From Saxidomus purpurata (lineage: Eukaryota; Mollusca; Bivalvia; Venerida; Veneridae), in assembly GCA_022818135.1 (NCBI GenBank), contig JAFMSR010000007.1, positions 24,307,846 through 24,371,845 on the forward strand: a stretch of DNA of 64,000 nucleotides, in the 5' to 3' direction. Every line of letters starts with the position of its first letter. Position 1 is the stretch's first letter. A program made the translations under genes and the position numbers. Below, in pieces: positions 1-29,340 of the stretch. Under the pieces are notes generated by a model, which was not told where the DNA came from, did no database searches, and was given only the letters and a program-made list of their open reading frames with translations.

Positions 1-1137
1 GCAAATAACATCTTAAATTTCTAATAGAGTAAATGCATTTACAAATGTCCTTAAACTTTATGTAGTATGTATCCAATTAAGTGCTTTTTACTGCATTATC
101 ATAATCATTTAAAAACCTAACTTTAATTAACATTGTAGTTTGTACCACTTGATTTAGTCTAATTAATTTGATGTGAAAGCTGACTTGATATTTTTTTGTC
201 ATTCACTTTCTTTGGAGTTTCACAACTATAACTACACCCTTCAACTTCAACTTTGTTGATAAATGTCTGCTTCTGGATTTTGTTAAGTAGCCACCTCGAA
301 GCTGAAGTACATATACACACTATCAGATCATAAAATTGGTCAAACCAGGCAGCCAAGCAAATTACTATAGCGCTACACTTGATTTAATATTTCTATAGCT
401 CGTCCTCTTGTGTTAACAATACTGGGTCTACCATTCGTGGGTGAGGAAGCAGTTGACCATGGGCTCAATATGCCAATTCATGCTTTTTAATAGTTATTCA
501 CAAAACTTGAAAAATAGTTGAGCCATTATTACGAAAACAGAATTGTGCAACCATAACTAGTTCTAGTAGAATTATTACATATGCAGCTACATCTACGCTA
601 ACATCATTCTTCTTAATAGCCACCACAGCTATATATTAAAAAAATACAAGCAATCACCACAGTACACTAAAACACAACGAAATGTCAATAAAAGACATAT
701 AAACAATCTAAATACTGACCTTTGTGACCTTGATAAATAAATGGATTTTGCACAAAGCCACACTTCAAAACATCACAGATGTAAGGACTGTTGTCATATT
801 GTCATTCATCAAGTGTCAAAGGTATTTTTAAGTTACGCAGTAAGTGTTGCATAAGCAACGTGTTTCATAATTTACGAAACGAGACTTCCATGTTAGAAAT
901 GACCTTGTCAAAAACGACTATCATTTGTTGAGCAAATAGCAAATTTTAAAAGACACCATTAAATATTTAATAATATCCTACAAATATGTGTTCATTTCTT
1001 GAACAGTATTCTTCGTAAACTCATCATGTCATTGTAAAACAACATGAAGACATGTGCAGACATTTTACAAATACACAGCTGATCAAAAACATGACCTTCG
1101 CAGCTAAAAACGAAATAGTAAAAATTCAAATGCTTAC
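1..1137. other. AT-rich stretch without a confirmed gene
   Basis: No coding segment is convincing here. If the minus-strand exon at 1138-1252 is real, this is its first intron, perhaps with a further exon. A minus-strand open frame at 159-356 has no recognisable domain and no good acceptor in front of it. Confidence 0.4.
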
Positions 1138-1252
1138 TGTCTCCATTCAACGAAGCGCCTCCATTGCTTTCTATAACATCTCCCTTTTCAGTCTTTTTCT
1201 GCATCGATTGCTCCTTACTTTCGTCTGGTTCGGATCCAGGGTTTCCTGCCAT
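1138..1252 (-). CDS. Candidate first coding exon of an unidentified minus-strand gene
   Basis: Reading down from an ATG at 1252, 38 codons and one extra base run to a clean GTAAGC donor at 1137-1132. The peptide starts MAGNPGSEPDESKEQ, is hydrophilic and rich in Glu, Lys, Ser and Gly, and has no recognisable domain. It looks like a disordered N-terminus. The frame stays open both upstream of the ATG and past the donor, so openness alone proves little; the support is the ATG, the composition and the donor. The gene would point away from Rab35, whose start is 3.5 kb away, so the two would be divergently transcribed. I could not place later exons with confidence in 1-1130. Function unknown. It could also be chance. 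Confidence 0.35.
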
Positions 1253-1884
1253 GATAAGTTTCTTTCGCAAACACGTGTGTTGTGTTGCGATTCCCCAGTT
1301 TCTATTTTTAGCAAACAGTTTGCAGTATTCTCTATGCTCACGTGACTTTTCAGACACGTCACGCTCTAAACAATTATTATACAATGATTACAGATCAAAG
1401 ACATCCAAATCCAAAATAATAATAATAAAGGATATTTTTCAAGAGAGTCTGTATGATAAAAGGATTTGGTCGCTGGTCAGAGAATATTTTTGAAGGTCAA
1501 TTCAGTTTCTGATGACATAAGTTAGCTTTACGAAAAAGCTACTTTAGTGCATTACATTACGTAATCTTTTCTCAGTTTTTTTTGCGTTGTTTTTATAACC
1601 TTATTTCAAGAGAATTTACATTATTGGAAAGGTAATAACAGGCAAAATTTATGCATGTTATAATTCAACAAATACATAACTTGTACTGTTTTCCTTAATG
1701 TTAATACGAATCGGGATTTAGCATGTATATACGATTCCTGTACGGATTTAACAGTAAAATGTGATTAAAATGTCCATTTATTTTAAAAAGATAGTATATT
1801 GTGAAAATATGAAAATCATAATAGCAAAAAGCAATAAAAATTTAAAAAATCGTTATCCATGTTTAAATTCTGAAAGGTGTAGGT

Positions 1885-2522
1885 CCAGAACGGCCCACTT
1901 CCAGAACAGACCAGAACGACCCACTTTTTGGTGTGTCGATTTTATTTATACTACAACGTACTTTATTTACTCTCGATTGCGAAACAAGTTATTGCAACTT
2001 AGATTAATCGCTCTCGAGACTCATTCTATGTGTAATCACCCTCGATGAGAGAGAGACAATGTGAACTATTTGTGTCTTGCATAAGGACACTACCGACACG
2101 GCTATGGTAGGGATCGAACCCGAGGCCCTTCGATCCTGAGGCGAACGCGCTACCACTGCGCCACGGCGGCTCCTGGTGTGTCGATAATGGACAAATATTA
2201 AGAGGTTTGGTTACACAGTCATTAATATTTATAAATATTTTCAAGAAAGAAATAAACCTTCTACAGGACGTGATATCAAATGATTGTTCACAGTACTAGC
2301 TTTATGGACGAAATAGAGGACGTGTCTGTGAAAAATAAAGTACACATTTGCTACAAAAAGAGGACCAAACAGTTCAATATTAACAGGATTTATTATATAT
2401 TTGTATATACGATCCCTGATATTAACTAGCATATTCTTAAAACTCTGAGCACTAAATATTAATACTAGTTTAGTTATACTTAAAAGTGGGCCGTTCTGGA
2501 TTTAAAAAAGTGCCGTTCTGGA
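1885..2522. mobile_element. MITE-like element with inverted ends, split by a SINE
   Basis: The 16-mer CCAGAACGGCCCACTT at 1885-1900 is matched exactly in reverse complement at 2484-2499. A second, degenerate copy of the motif lies beside each end (about 1911-1926 and 2504-2522), giving repeated subterminal inverted motifs. No transposase is present. A tRNA-derived SINE occupies 1941-2173, so the element before that insertion was about 400 bp. No clear target duplication was identified, so the superfamily is unassigned. Confidence 0.6.
1941..2173 (-). mobile_element. tRNA-derived SINE with 12-bp target-site duplication
   Basis: Read on the minus strand it opens with a tRNA-like head: an A box (TGGCGCAGTGG) and a B box (GGTTCGATCCC) at normal spacing. 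A non-tRNA body and an A/T-rich tail near 1941-1960 follow. The direct repeat TGGTGTGTCGAT flanks it at 1929-1940 and 2174-2185, a perfect target-site duplication that defines both ends. Part of its body recurs at about 26315-26372. The head is too short of tRNA pairing to be a functional tRNA gene. Confidence 0.8.
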
Positions 2523-2539
2523 GTTGGCCTTTTTGGCCT

Positions 2540-2868
2540 ATACATGCAGGCTTGAAATGGTCTAGCGACGCACAATCAGATTGGTATAAAATGATTGCTC
2601 CAGAAATACAAGTGTGACAGATCTGCAGAACACTCTTGGCTGGAGCACTCTTGAGAATAGGCGTCTAGTCGTCTCCAAGCTGGTTATGTTCTACAAAATA
2701 TACTATAATTTTGTATCAATCTCCCTACCCAGTTACCTAAAAGTCCCAAACAGGTTAACAAGGCGTATGCACCGCCTGATATCACCAAAACCATGCAAAC
2801 TCGAACTTGAAGTACTCCCTTTTCCCAATACCCCCCCCCCCCTCGCCGCATATTGCAGCCCTGTCTAA
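2540..2868 (+). pseudogene. LINE C-terminal fragment
   Basis: Plus-strand translation gives a segment resembling the end of the ORF2 protein of Jockey/CR1-group non-LTR elements: a pattern like LGWSTLENRR followed by KLVMFYKIYYNFVSI and a run of Pro, Arg and Tyr. An in-frame stop lies just upstream, near 2615, and there is no reverse transcriptase core. It is a dead fragment. A poly-C run near 2829-2841 interrupts its end. A weak Arg/Lys-rich segment at 2949-3060 could be another shred of such an element. Confidence 0.5.
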
Positions 2869-3204
2869 TCTCGAATCAGACCAAAGTTATTAATCATACA
2901 GCTGTTGATTTTAAACCTTCAATTATTTTATTTTTTCTTTGGTTGTTTCTTAGTCCCGGCCGACCCTGTGACTTCTCCCTGGGTGAACTTGCCAAGAACT
3001 CCTGACAGGCGCAGGTTGAAGAGAGACAGATGCAGATACAAGAGATTCCGGGTACCAGACCCTAGCTTTTTTATGAATATACCCATTAATTCTTATTTAC
3101 ATGCCCTGTGTATAGCAACTATACACGTGATACTACATCTGGGTTTCTTACCAGTTCATCTCTAGATGGGTTGGAAACACTTAAACGCGTTTCTGAAATT
3201 TCCA

Positions 3205-3283
3205 GTGCCCCGGCCGGGATTCTAATCGGGAACCTCCGGATTGTAGTCCAGAGCGTTAATCACCCGACCACCGCACCACCCTA
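3205..3283 (-). mobile_element. tRNA-like SINE head
   Basis: The minus strand shows an A-box-like segment (GGTGGTCGGGTGATTAACGC), a pairing anticodon-like arm (CTCTGGA with TCCGGAG) and a B-box-like segment ending AGAATCCCGGCC. The acceptor stem does not close well. The body probably continues towards 3100. It differs from the SINE at 1941-2173, so it is a second family. Confidence 0.5.
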
Positions 3284-3472
3284 AACCTTCTATTCTTTTA
3301 CTCTACATTACCCTCCAAAATGGTCACATTGGTTTAAGCTCCCCAGTGGTGTTTTTGCCACTGACCGTTCCAAGGCGGTGCCCCACTGTGTTCCTTTAAT
3401 TGTCGTTTTGTCCTCGTGTGTTTGCTTTGTATGCTTTTTTTGGTAGTGTATATGGGTGTGTACGATTTTTGT

Positions 3473-3801
<329 letters not shown>

Positions 3802-3806
<5 letters not shown>

Positions 3807-4736
3807 GGGTGCTGTGGGGTTCGTTTTGGGAGGCTCTTTTTGTCTGGCTTCCCTGTTTGTTTTTTTTTTTTATAGTTAGGAATGATGCTCAAAACACAGT
3901 AGATGCTTTAAAAACATATAAGAAATAAGTTTACCTAATTATTTCTGTTATTGACATTTACAAATCCATACCAAAAGGGTGGATTTCTATTTTTGACTAG
4001 GATAGTCAAAAAATATTTATACAGATATCCTCTTTATTCAATGTGAATGAAACTGTTATACAGATCGTTATTTTTGGGTTATAATTATGGCAATGTTTAT
4101 TATTCTAGAGTATACATCACTGATAAATGTTTTATCTAAAAAATTTAATGGTCACTTTGAACGGTAATATCACTTTTAATAATCTTGATTTGCCTAACAA
4201 GAAAAACTGTCTTGCACTTTATTTTTAATTGTACTAACACGTACCCGGCGTGCTAATGCGCGTGAGAGGAGTGAGACCGTATTACACCATAGATAGCTGT
4301 GTTTTGGGGTGCGATGTCGTTTGCTACTGTAATTTACAAAGAAATGGCTTTAAAGAAATGTGCCTGCAAAAAGCTGGATTTACTTTATACCTCATAGTGT
4401 TAGGACTTTTGTTTTACATGATTGAGAGCGTTTTGGTAGAACAAATAAGTTATATAAGAATTACTGGAACTGGTGGTTTCGGGCCATTGATTAAACTATT
4501 TGGAATTCCTCTCCGATAACAGTAAAGTTTACTTCATCTGGTTTGGATTGTTTGTAGTTGTGCTTATTAGGTCCAGGCTATAATCGGTACGACCCGATAC
4601 CTGATTTGGAACGGTTGAATGTGGACTTTAACCGTATGCAAAGGATGCGCATGAGCAATCATTCATCCGCCTCCATTTCCGGTTAATTTTATTGAAAAGA
4701 CTTCCTCGAGAAATATTTTGATATTTTAGAGGAATA
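3802..4736 (+). other. Upstream region and probable 5' UTR of Rab35
   Basis: There is no confident coding sequence. An 89-codon frame at 4250-4519 has one hydrophobic stretch but no homology that I recognise. The bases just before the Rab35 ATG (4720-4736, ending GGAATA) are A/T-rich. The core promoter cannot be placed by eye. Confidence 0.4.
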
Positions 4737-20911
<16,175 letters not shown>

Positions 20912-23900
20912 CCCCGCATCTACTAAAAACTTTGTATTTATTGTAAAACACAATGCATTCATTTAGATAAGATAACAGGAAGTGTGAAACAAGAGGATTA
21001 ATCACTGTTGAACAGTGAAATGGTAGTGGATTAGATAACAGGAACATTTTAAAGTTAAAATTCCTAGAGCTAACGTGGCATGAAGACTGGGTCAGAAAAT
21101 ATATACATTCAGGGTTTATATTTATGAAATATGGAAGTAAAATTAGTAACCAAAGATTAATTGAAAGCAGTTTTGTAAGGACCTGTTTAAATCAGTACAG
21201 ACACAGGTCTTAATTTTTTTTTAATTTTGGAAACAAGAGTTACTGTGCCAGTTTCCATACTTGTTCTTTTTTTAGAACAATATGTTAATATTTGAGGAAG
21301 CTAGTGAGTTAGTAAACTTCCACAACAAAATTTCAGCAGCAGTTAAAGCTACGTCAGTTTTGGTGCTTGGTTTAAACATCATGTGAATGATATTTCTACT
21401 CATCATATAAATGGAATAATCAAATACAAAAACATAATTTACAGTATTGGTAGGTCAAGTGTAATTCTCACTACAGAGTAAAGTTGATTTTTCCATTTAT
21501 AACTTAATCGCATTCAGAGCCATATCTTATTTGAACAAAAATAAATCATTACAAAAGTCTGTTTTAACAAAACTAAGGATGCTGGCAATTAAGTTGTCTG
21601 TTTGTTATTGATATATTCTATAGCACGGACGAATGCACTGTAAGATTGCTGTTTTTCCTGGAGAGGTTTTTTGCAAGTTGACCCTTACCTATTCTGCTGG
21701 CATACTGAAATGGACCTGTCCGTATTGTGTTTGGACAGTCTCATTTGTTGTCAGTAGGGGTGCTCAATGTAAATTTAACTGCTAGCTAATAAATGATGCA
21801 GGCAAAGATCAAACTGCACAGACAGCTGCTACGTCTTTCAGCATGGCCATTTTTTTAAAGAGAAACCCATTTTTAAAAATATTAAAATATTCATATTGTT
21901 AACCTGTAATTGTAAATTCGTAATTGAAAATTATTGAAGGTGTTTCTACTTGAAAATCGTTCCACTAACAAATGTTTTAGGTCTTTATCATTTCTATAAT
22001 GTCTTGAAATATTTTTAAATTCAAATGAGATTAAGTAAGTGGTTGTTATGACACAAATCTATGTTCTAATTGTTATTCTGTAGGCGTCTGTTGTTAGTAG
22101 TTCTAATTTAGATGGTTCTTGGAAAAGACCTTGAAAATTAACAAGATTTAGTGCAGGTTTCATGGTTGCAGATTATAGATAAAAATGTGAAGATAAGCCA
22201 AAGGTTTTAAAATATTTGTAATTTATCTTGCACTTCCTCGCATTTCAAACAATTCCCTTTCTGGTTTTGAAAATCAAAAGCATGTGTTTACTGTGGCCTA
22301 ATTAATATTTTATACATGGTAACTGGTCTCATTTAGTTATACATAATATTAGATACTCCCAATAGAGGAAAACTTGTTGCATATTAATTTTGTATGTTTC
22401 AGTTTAAAGGGACACTCCCTACATCTAGCAGATTATATTCTTCAAACATGAATAATGTCTTCAATAAAGTGAAATGATATATATATATACAACATCAAAG
22501 AACAAGATAGGAAAATGCCTCATTTTAGCATGAATAATCAACAAAGAGACATTCTGTAATAAATCACTTTCCACCAATTAATTGTGCAACAACTTTTCAT
22601 AGATTATTGAATATTTTAAGACACTGCAACATATTTTAAAATGCCAATTTTACCAATGATGACTAGAATGTATTATCACTATGGCTTACACCTTTAGGTA
22701 AAGTTATAATACTTGCAAATATTCTATCAGTTATGCTTTTGAAGTTACTTAATTTGACACAAGTTTTAGGGAGTGGCTTTTTACGCAAATTGAGTGCTAG
22801 ATTTTTGTCCCCGTTCTTGAGAAGTCGGAATCAGAACTATGATTCTGAAGAAAAGAAGCTTAAAAATAATGCTTGCTTGAAACTGTGTATAAGTTAATGG
22901 CTATAAAATTTGTCAATCCTTTCAAAATACATCTGAAGCATTCAGGCCTCTATAATCTATTGTGTCAATGTGTTGATAAGCCAAGCCTATCATTCAAACT
23001 ATTTTTAACGAAGCTTAACTGTAAAGTAAGCCACTGTCATAAACACATGCCACAGGTTTGAAACTTAGTTGGCAAAAATACATGAATACTTCTTTAAGAG
23101 GCACATTGTTTACATAGAACAGAAGTCAAGTCGTCAGTTTTCAATGCATTTTCCCAGCTACTCAGAAACCGCAATAGCAAAATGGTGTTAGAAATACCCA
23201 GATAAATGCAAGGTTTCCTATGTCACTCTTGTGATCAAAACACATTTTAAGAAATTTTTTTTAATTTTTGCTGAATTGGCGCAAATTATGTAAAAACCAG
23301 GAGGAACACTGATATAAAGTCCGTGCTTGCATTTGTGTAAAGGAAATTTCTTGTATATGAGAACAGTGATAAAAATCAAGCATTTAAGAAGTAATTAGAG
23401 ATTCAACACTATGTGATACTTTGCATGTCCTTTGATTGAAAGTGTGGACATTTAGATTTTCTTTTGTTTTGATATTTTGTGTGTTTGTACATTCCATGAA
23501 ATGATGCATGCTTACATGTTCATGCATACACATGTTGTTAAACGAGGTAGTTCAACAGGACTTACATGTTCACTATGGCATTTACCATTGTATTTAAGTC
23601 AGGAATGAGTGGAGTCATGGTTCATTGAACATAATAATGACAAGAATTCCAACCTCATTTTGTAAAAAAGGTCAAATGGTTCTTTCATTTAGGTAATGAG
23701 ATGAGGACTGCTAAACCAGTATGTAAATTTCACGGTGGAGTTACAGGATTTTTTTTTTTTAATTTTTGATTGAATAAGAATGGACCAAAGGGTCCTTAAG
23801 ACATTTTTTTTATAACTGACATGTTGCCATTGGTATATAATCTATTAAAGTAAATTTTACATCATTTCACAGAAAAAAAGTAATATTTCTACAGTCTTTT

Positions 23901-26399
23901 TGATTTTAATGATTTTAAGTTGGAAAAAAATAATTTCTATTTGCCATTTTTTGCCGGTCGTAATAGTCATATGATGATACACAAATTATAGATAATTTAA
24001 TGGTATTGTGTAAATCAGTTGCCTTGAAAAAAAGCCAAAATGATAACTAAGCTGTTCGGAATATTACCCTTTGTGAGAAATCATATTTCACTTGTTGATA
24101 CAAAAGCAAGTTTGTAGCTCATTTGATAAGCGAAAAGACTCTTTTAGCCACAGAGCAAACAAATATTTGTGCTATTTTGAAATGAATAAAAGAAATATAT
24201 TCTGTTATGATTTATTTGTATACAATGCTGTCAGTTACTTTTTCAAGTGCAATCTTAAACTGCTTTGTACATAATTGTGCTTGTAAATTGTAGAAATATT
24301 TTGTGTTACTGTACTGTTGAAATTGTACAAAAACTTGGTTATAAAGAAAATGCATGATGTGTAAAAAAATTAGAATTAGTCTTGCGTTTTAGGTAACGGT
24401 TAATTCTGTAATTTCGGGTGTTGAACAGTTTCCATTTTGACAGAAGACAGACTTATTGGCGAATTTTAAATTCTTTAATTTTAAATTGATGAGAAATTAT
24501 TTTCTGCAGTATGCTTTAAACAATGAGTGAAAAATTCATGTAAAATTAAAAAATCGTAACCATAGAAATTAATACCCAAATTACAGAATCTTGTACATGA
24601 ATAGAGACGGGGCCTTTCAGCATTCGTTGAGCAATAGCTTTGTTACTTCTGGTCCAAGTAGGTGCCTATGAAAGGCGAGAAAAATCAAAGAATTATTTCA
24701 CAGAAATTATGTTAGATTAGGTTTGTTTACATATATGAATGGCTCTACACTTTGGTATCTAAGGGGATGACACCTTTTCATACAAAAACATGTTATTACC
24801 TCAAGTACAAGTGTTTGTCCTTTGTTCTTTGTGTTCATTGAAGACTTTGTATTTATATGTATTGAAACCAAAGTGCAAAACAGAACCTCCAAGAAATACA
24901 GTTTGAAGTATGTAAATGTCCGTCTCCATGGTTAAGAGTCACTGTCTTGAAATCACTATAACCTCTCATAGATTTAGAGCCATGGTTTTGAGCAGTACTA
25001 CCGACCATGTTTTGTTATGTGAGAAAGTTTGCAACTTCTTACAGAGGATAGGCGTCTAGTACTCGTTCTTCCCAGGAAAGATGGCCGCCTGTAAAAAGGA
25101 CCAAAAAACGGTTGAAACGTGTGTCAAACTCCGACAAAACAGCAGTATGTAAATAACTGCCATAGCCAGGTTTAAAGACACAATATTGCAATATAGTAGT
25201 TCTAGAAAATACAGTATATATAAACACACTACCTAAAGTGGGCAGCTTTATTCATCATCTAATGAATACATGTTTGTATAATTATGTCTCCATTTGTGCT
25301 GTCTGTCACAAAGTTTGTCTTGAAAACTTGGCCTACACACGTGGATTGATTTTACTGAAAATTGGTAGAAATGATATGCACCAAGGGTACTTCTGCATAT
25401 TATTCTGATTTACTGCTTCATTGATATTTGAATGAGTAATGGGACTTCAAAAACTTTTGCAGTACTTAGATGGCATCCTGATAATCAGTAAAATCTTAAG
25501 GTCATAGGGGTATTTTTGTGAAAAATAGTCTTTAATTGTTTTCTTCATTTCAATTGACTGAAGAAAATCAATATATATCATTGTCACTATGTAAGTGGTA
25601 TTGTGTTTGATAGATAATACACGGTTTTCATTGAATGGAAAACAGAGTTTCCTGCTAAATATACATTGTACATTGTATTAGTTTTCAAGTTTACAGTTTT
25701 ACAGAAAAAAAGAGTTTCCAGTTGCTATTGTTCCCTTTGACATCTTTAATTTCAGTATAGAGCACTACAGACTCTATAAACGATCAGTAATGCATACATA
25801 GTGCTTCTACCACTATCACAGTGTTATGTGTCTAACTTTCTGTTTAAAAAAAAAAATGTTAAGTTTTGCTTTGGGTTGTATCAGTATAACAGGTTTTTTT
25901 TCGTTGGTTTTTCTTTTCTGTTGCTTAGCAACCTTGAATGTTCTATACAGATTGGTCATGTGATGAAAGCGATATTAGCATTAGGTTTCTGTCTCCTGTA
26001 TAAAATGCTCACTTGTTGCTTTTATTATCTTATTTATGATAATCATTGCTTCGACAGGTTTTAAGCCCTCCATGTAACCGTATTTTCCTTTGTTGAATAT
26101 TATATCATTTTACACCTGCATGAAAATGATAACCACAACGAAAATTTCCAATGGTGCACAGTTTTGTATATAATTTTTGTTTTCAAGAAGTAAAAGTTCC
26201 AGAAAAAATGAGTGAGATTGCATAGTTTCAGTACCTTAACACCTTACCCTGGTAAAGTTGAAAAATAGAATTGTCTATCATAAATTTGATTCATACATAT
26301 TTATATTTTCTCATCTACGAGACAAGTTCTTATAACTTAGATAAATCACTTTCGAGACTCGTTTCAGATGTCTGACATTCAGCTTGGAACATACCATAA
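20912..26399 (+). other. Gene-poor region downstream of Rab35, possibly including a long 3' UTR
   Basis: No credible coding frames. AATAAA hexamers occur (for example 22464-22469), but none can be chosen as the Rab35 cleavage site from sequence alone. A SINE body fragment lies at about 24960-25095 (CTACCGACCATGTTTTGTTATGTGAGAAAGTTTGCAAC). The rest is AT-rich without visible structure. Confidence 0.4.
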
Positions 26400-26520
26400 A
26401 TTGTTCATAGAACAGCTTACAGTGCAGATCATGATCAGACCTCGTGAATGTACAAACTGATCATGATCTACACTGTTCACAAAGGCAGAATCATTTGCCC
26501 AGATACAGGGTTAGGATTAA
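26400..26520. mobile_element. Palindromic MITE copy
   Basis: The core is a hairpin: CAGTGCAGATCATGATCAG at 26420-26438 and its near-perfect inverse CTGATCATGATCTACACTG at 26457-26475. CACAAAGGCAGAATCATTTGCC follows, which is typical of this family. Just upstream (26315-26372) is a fragment of the SINE family seen at 1941-2173. Confidence 0.7.
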
Positions 26521-27204
26521 CCTACAGACAAGAACACAGAAGTCAACATCAACATGTTACTAATTATTTCTGAAACATTTTTAAGTAATAGAATAATGTA
26601 TGGACACAATTTTAAAGATAGAAACTTTTCATAAAAAAATTGAAGGTCATTATGTTTGGGAAAGTGACATCACAATGTTTATAACGTTACGTCAAAAGTA
26701 ATTCACGAAAGACGTCTGGCATAGGAGGGGTGCCAGACTGTGTTTCCGGCACGGGTAAGATCACCAGAAATGTCGATCAGATATGCACCATTATGATTAG
26801 AACAATAAATGCTAGCCTCGTTAAAGTAAGATTTTTTTAGCTTCCCACCAGTGCACTTAGGTAATTGGACAAGATTAGATGTAGAAAGTTAACCAGTAGA
26901 TCTTACGTAAATGATCTCGACAATACAATGCCAAGAAATTATGAATTTTTCCTTGGGCTTTAAGTGTGAAGTCCTCAGAATAAAGTTAATGCCAAATTTA
27001 ATGAACTCGGAAAATTTGATTTTGTTAAAACATTTGATCTTGTAACAGAACATGACTTTCTTTAGACGTCTTTTGTGCATCTCATTTATGGTCTTTACAC
27101 AGAATCAAAGCTTTAATGAAGTGTTTTTAACCAGTATAGTCTTTTTCTAGAATATCTGAAAAAAGAATTAAAAGATTGTTCACTTGGTTTTGGATAATGA
27201 CACC

Positions 27205-27545
27205 AAAATTTAATCTACTCGCTCTCAGTTGTCCTTGAAAATGACATACATATAAAACTAAAGCTGGAATCAACAGTAGAAATAAAAATCTAGATAGGAA
27301 TTTGCCAAAATTGATTTAAATGATGGTTTTATGGCACTGCTACACTATTTGTTCATATTGGAATTTCAAAAGCTTGGCAGCACTTTATTGTATTGGAACC
27401 GTATTTTTGATATCTACATTTATGTTCTAGAATTTTATACTGGAACCTTTTTATATACTTTATGTTCTAAAATATGTTGTTTTCCTACAGTTCGAAGAAC
27501 TTTATTTTTTTACCAAAATCTGAGAGCGAGCAGCTTTAACACTAG
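27205..27545. mobile_element. Inverted-repeat element with CTCGCTCTCAG ends
   Basis: ACTCGCTCTCAGTTG near 27219 faces TCTGAGAGCGAGCAGCTTTAA near 27520. The same end sequence and internal half (AAAACTAAAGCTGGAATCAACAG then TCTAGATAGGAA) recur in the palindrome at 57051-57361 and as a single arm at about 55618. It is a foldback-like family without coding capacity. Confidence 0.55.
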
Positions 27546-28079
27546 TACAAGTTGTACAAATGCCACTTTACTTTTTCTTGGTGTTAAAAAAATAAATAAG
27601 TTACAACTTGAACAGTGATAAAAATAAGTAGTACACTTTGTTTTGTTTTCCAAAATAAACTTTATTTGTGTGAAAACATTGTTTTGTTACATTGCTTCCA
27701 TTCTGTTTGTAATTCATAATCGGTGATAATATATTTTTGCATAAAATGATTGTGTACTTTGTATATGTCAAATGTACTTTTGTTATTGAATACACGTATG
27801 TTAATTGTTAAGTGATGTATATTGGTATATGTGTGATTAATTTTGCATACATTTACTATAAATCATTGTAGAAATTCCAGTATCATGCATATTTTAAATA
27901 GAAACAAATAAAATATCGTCTGAAATTCGCTTAGTGTTTTTCATTTCTAAATTCACTCGCTACCCTTAGTAGTTCTAAACCTAGCTGGCTAGCTTACTGT
28001 GGCATGTCAGTGAAAGCCAATTAATGTTCACAGTTATCAAGTCAGTCCATAAGGTTACTTTATGTTCTAACAGCAAATT

Positions 28080-28890
28080 GCAAAGAAAACAACTCGAGGG
28101 TTTCCGTGCTTCGTAACAATTCAGCTTTGTCAAGGAAATATAAGTTTCTTCTTAAAATTTAATGTCGGGATAGTTTACATAGAATGATGTAGCTATGTCA
28201 GGGAAATACCCATACAACAGCCAAATAAAATGTCACCTTACCTCCAAGTGAAACTCGATAATTTAAGCAACGTCACAGAATTGTAAAATGCAATGGCCAA
28301 AATGAAAACTGACAATCTAGCTACGTCACAAATATCCATGTCCTGCAGAAGTACTGTTCACAGACTAGCTTTACGACTGACAGAAGTATCTATGCATCGG
28401 TAAAATAGAGCATAGAATTTATCTGCACTAGAAATATTAATGGAAAGGCCAAATCAAATGGTTAACTGCATCACATGTATCCATGCAACGGTGAAATGAA
28501 GCGTAAAAACTAGCAATGCCATAGACTGGAAATAGTGTTACAATTTAGCTACGTCACAGAAGTATTAATAGCCATACAATGGCACAATGAAGCGTAACAC
28601 TATATATGCCAAAGTATCCTTGCAATACTACTACTGTGGCGTATACTTCCGTGTATTACACTATAGCCAAATAAAGTAATAATCTAGCTATCCATAAAAC
28701 GGCCAAATGAAGTGTAGCAATGTTACTGCATCGCAGTAGTATCTATGTAAAGGCCAGATAAAACGCTACAATACAGCTACCACGTGAAGCATTAAGATGT
28801 AGCCACGTGTCGGCAGTATCCACGCTTCAGCCAAATGAAGAATTAGAATCTAGCTGCTATGCCACAGCAGTATCCATACAAATGACAAGA
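28080..28890 (+). repeat. Degenerate satellite of roughly 50-bp units
   Basis: Repeated variants of a unit like CTACGTCACAGCAGTATCC followed by ATGCAACGGCCAAATGAAGCG, TAACAA and TCTAGC. Many copies are present with indels. Related units continue at 30640-30960, 31950-32075 and 34795-34860, so the array once spanned or seeded the whole 28-35 kb stretch. There is no coding potential. Confidence 0.75.
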
Positions 28891-29037
28891 CGAATTTTGA
28901 TGCAAGGCATCAAAGACGCCGCGCATGTTTTTTGAAGCATGGCTGGGAGATGGGCACTGGGGCAGGTTTCTATATAAAATGTACGTGGTAAACATCAGCG
29001 AACCCTTTTTTACTACATAAAATGATCATTACCTCTG

Positions 29038-29340
29038 TCACGGACCTATATACACATTATGTTAATTATGTTATATGTTTTTATTCATCCTTGTAATGAT
29101 ATATGCAAATAAAAAGATTTTAAATGATTTTCTAGTTTCTGTTTTTTATTTTCATTCACTCATGGGAATTTGCGTAACTGGAATGCAGATAAGTTGTTAA
29201 ACTGTCAAAGAACTTGAACAAAAAATAATGCTAAAATTTATCGAACTATTTAAATACAATACAAGAAAAGTAATACTTTTTTCTAATAAAGATCTTTCAT
29301 TTCAAACCGGACCTATACACATGTGTATATAGGTCCGTGA
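29038..29340. mobile_element. 303-bp element with 20-bp perfect terminal inverted repeats
   Basis: TCACGGACCTATATACACAT at 29038-29057 is exactly inverted at 29321-29340. A second inverted GGACCTATACACAT sits just inside the right end (29310-29323), making a hairpin. It is a non-autonomous DNA element and the target duplication is unclear. The end motif has a shorter relative near 8159. Confidence 0.7.

Noticed and set aside
159..365. Minus-strand frame starting MAAWFDQFYDL as an exon
   Set aside because: The acceptor context is poor, no donor is clear and no domain is recognised. It may still belong to the gene starting at 1252, but the evidence is too thin.
2095..2173. Functional tRNA gene on the minus strand
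   Set aside because: A and B boxes are present, but the cloverleaf is incomplete and it is joined to a SINE body with target duplication.
4250..4519. 89-codon frame upstream of Rab35 as a membrane protein
   Set aside because: It has one hydrophobic stretch only, no homologue recognised and no splice context. It lies in the presumed promoter region.
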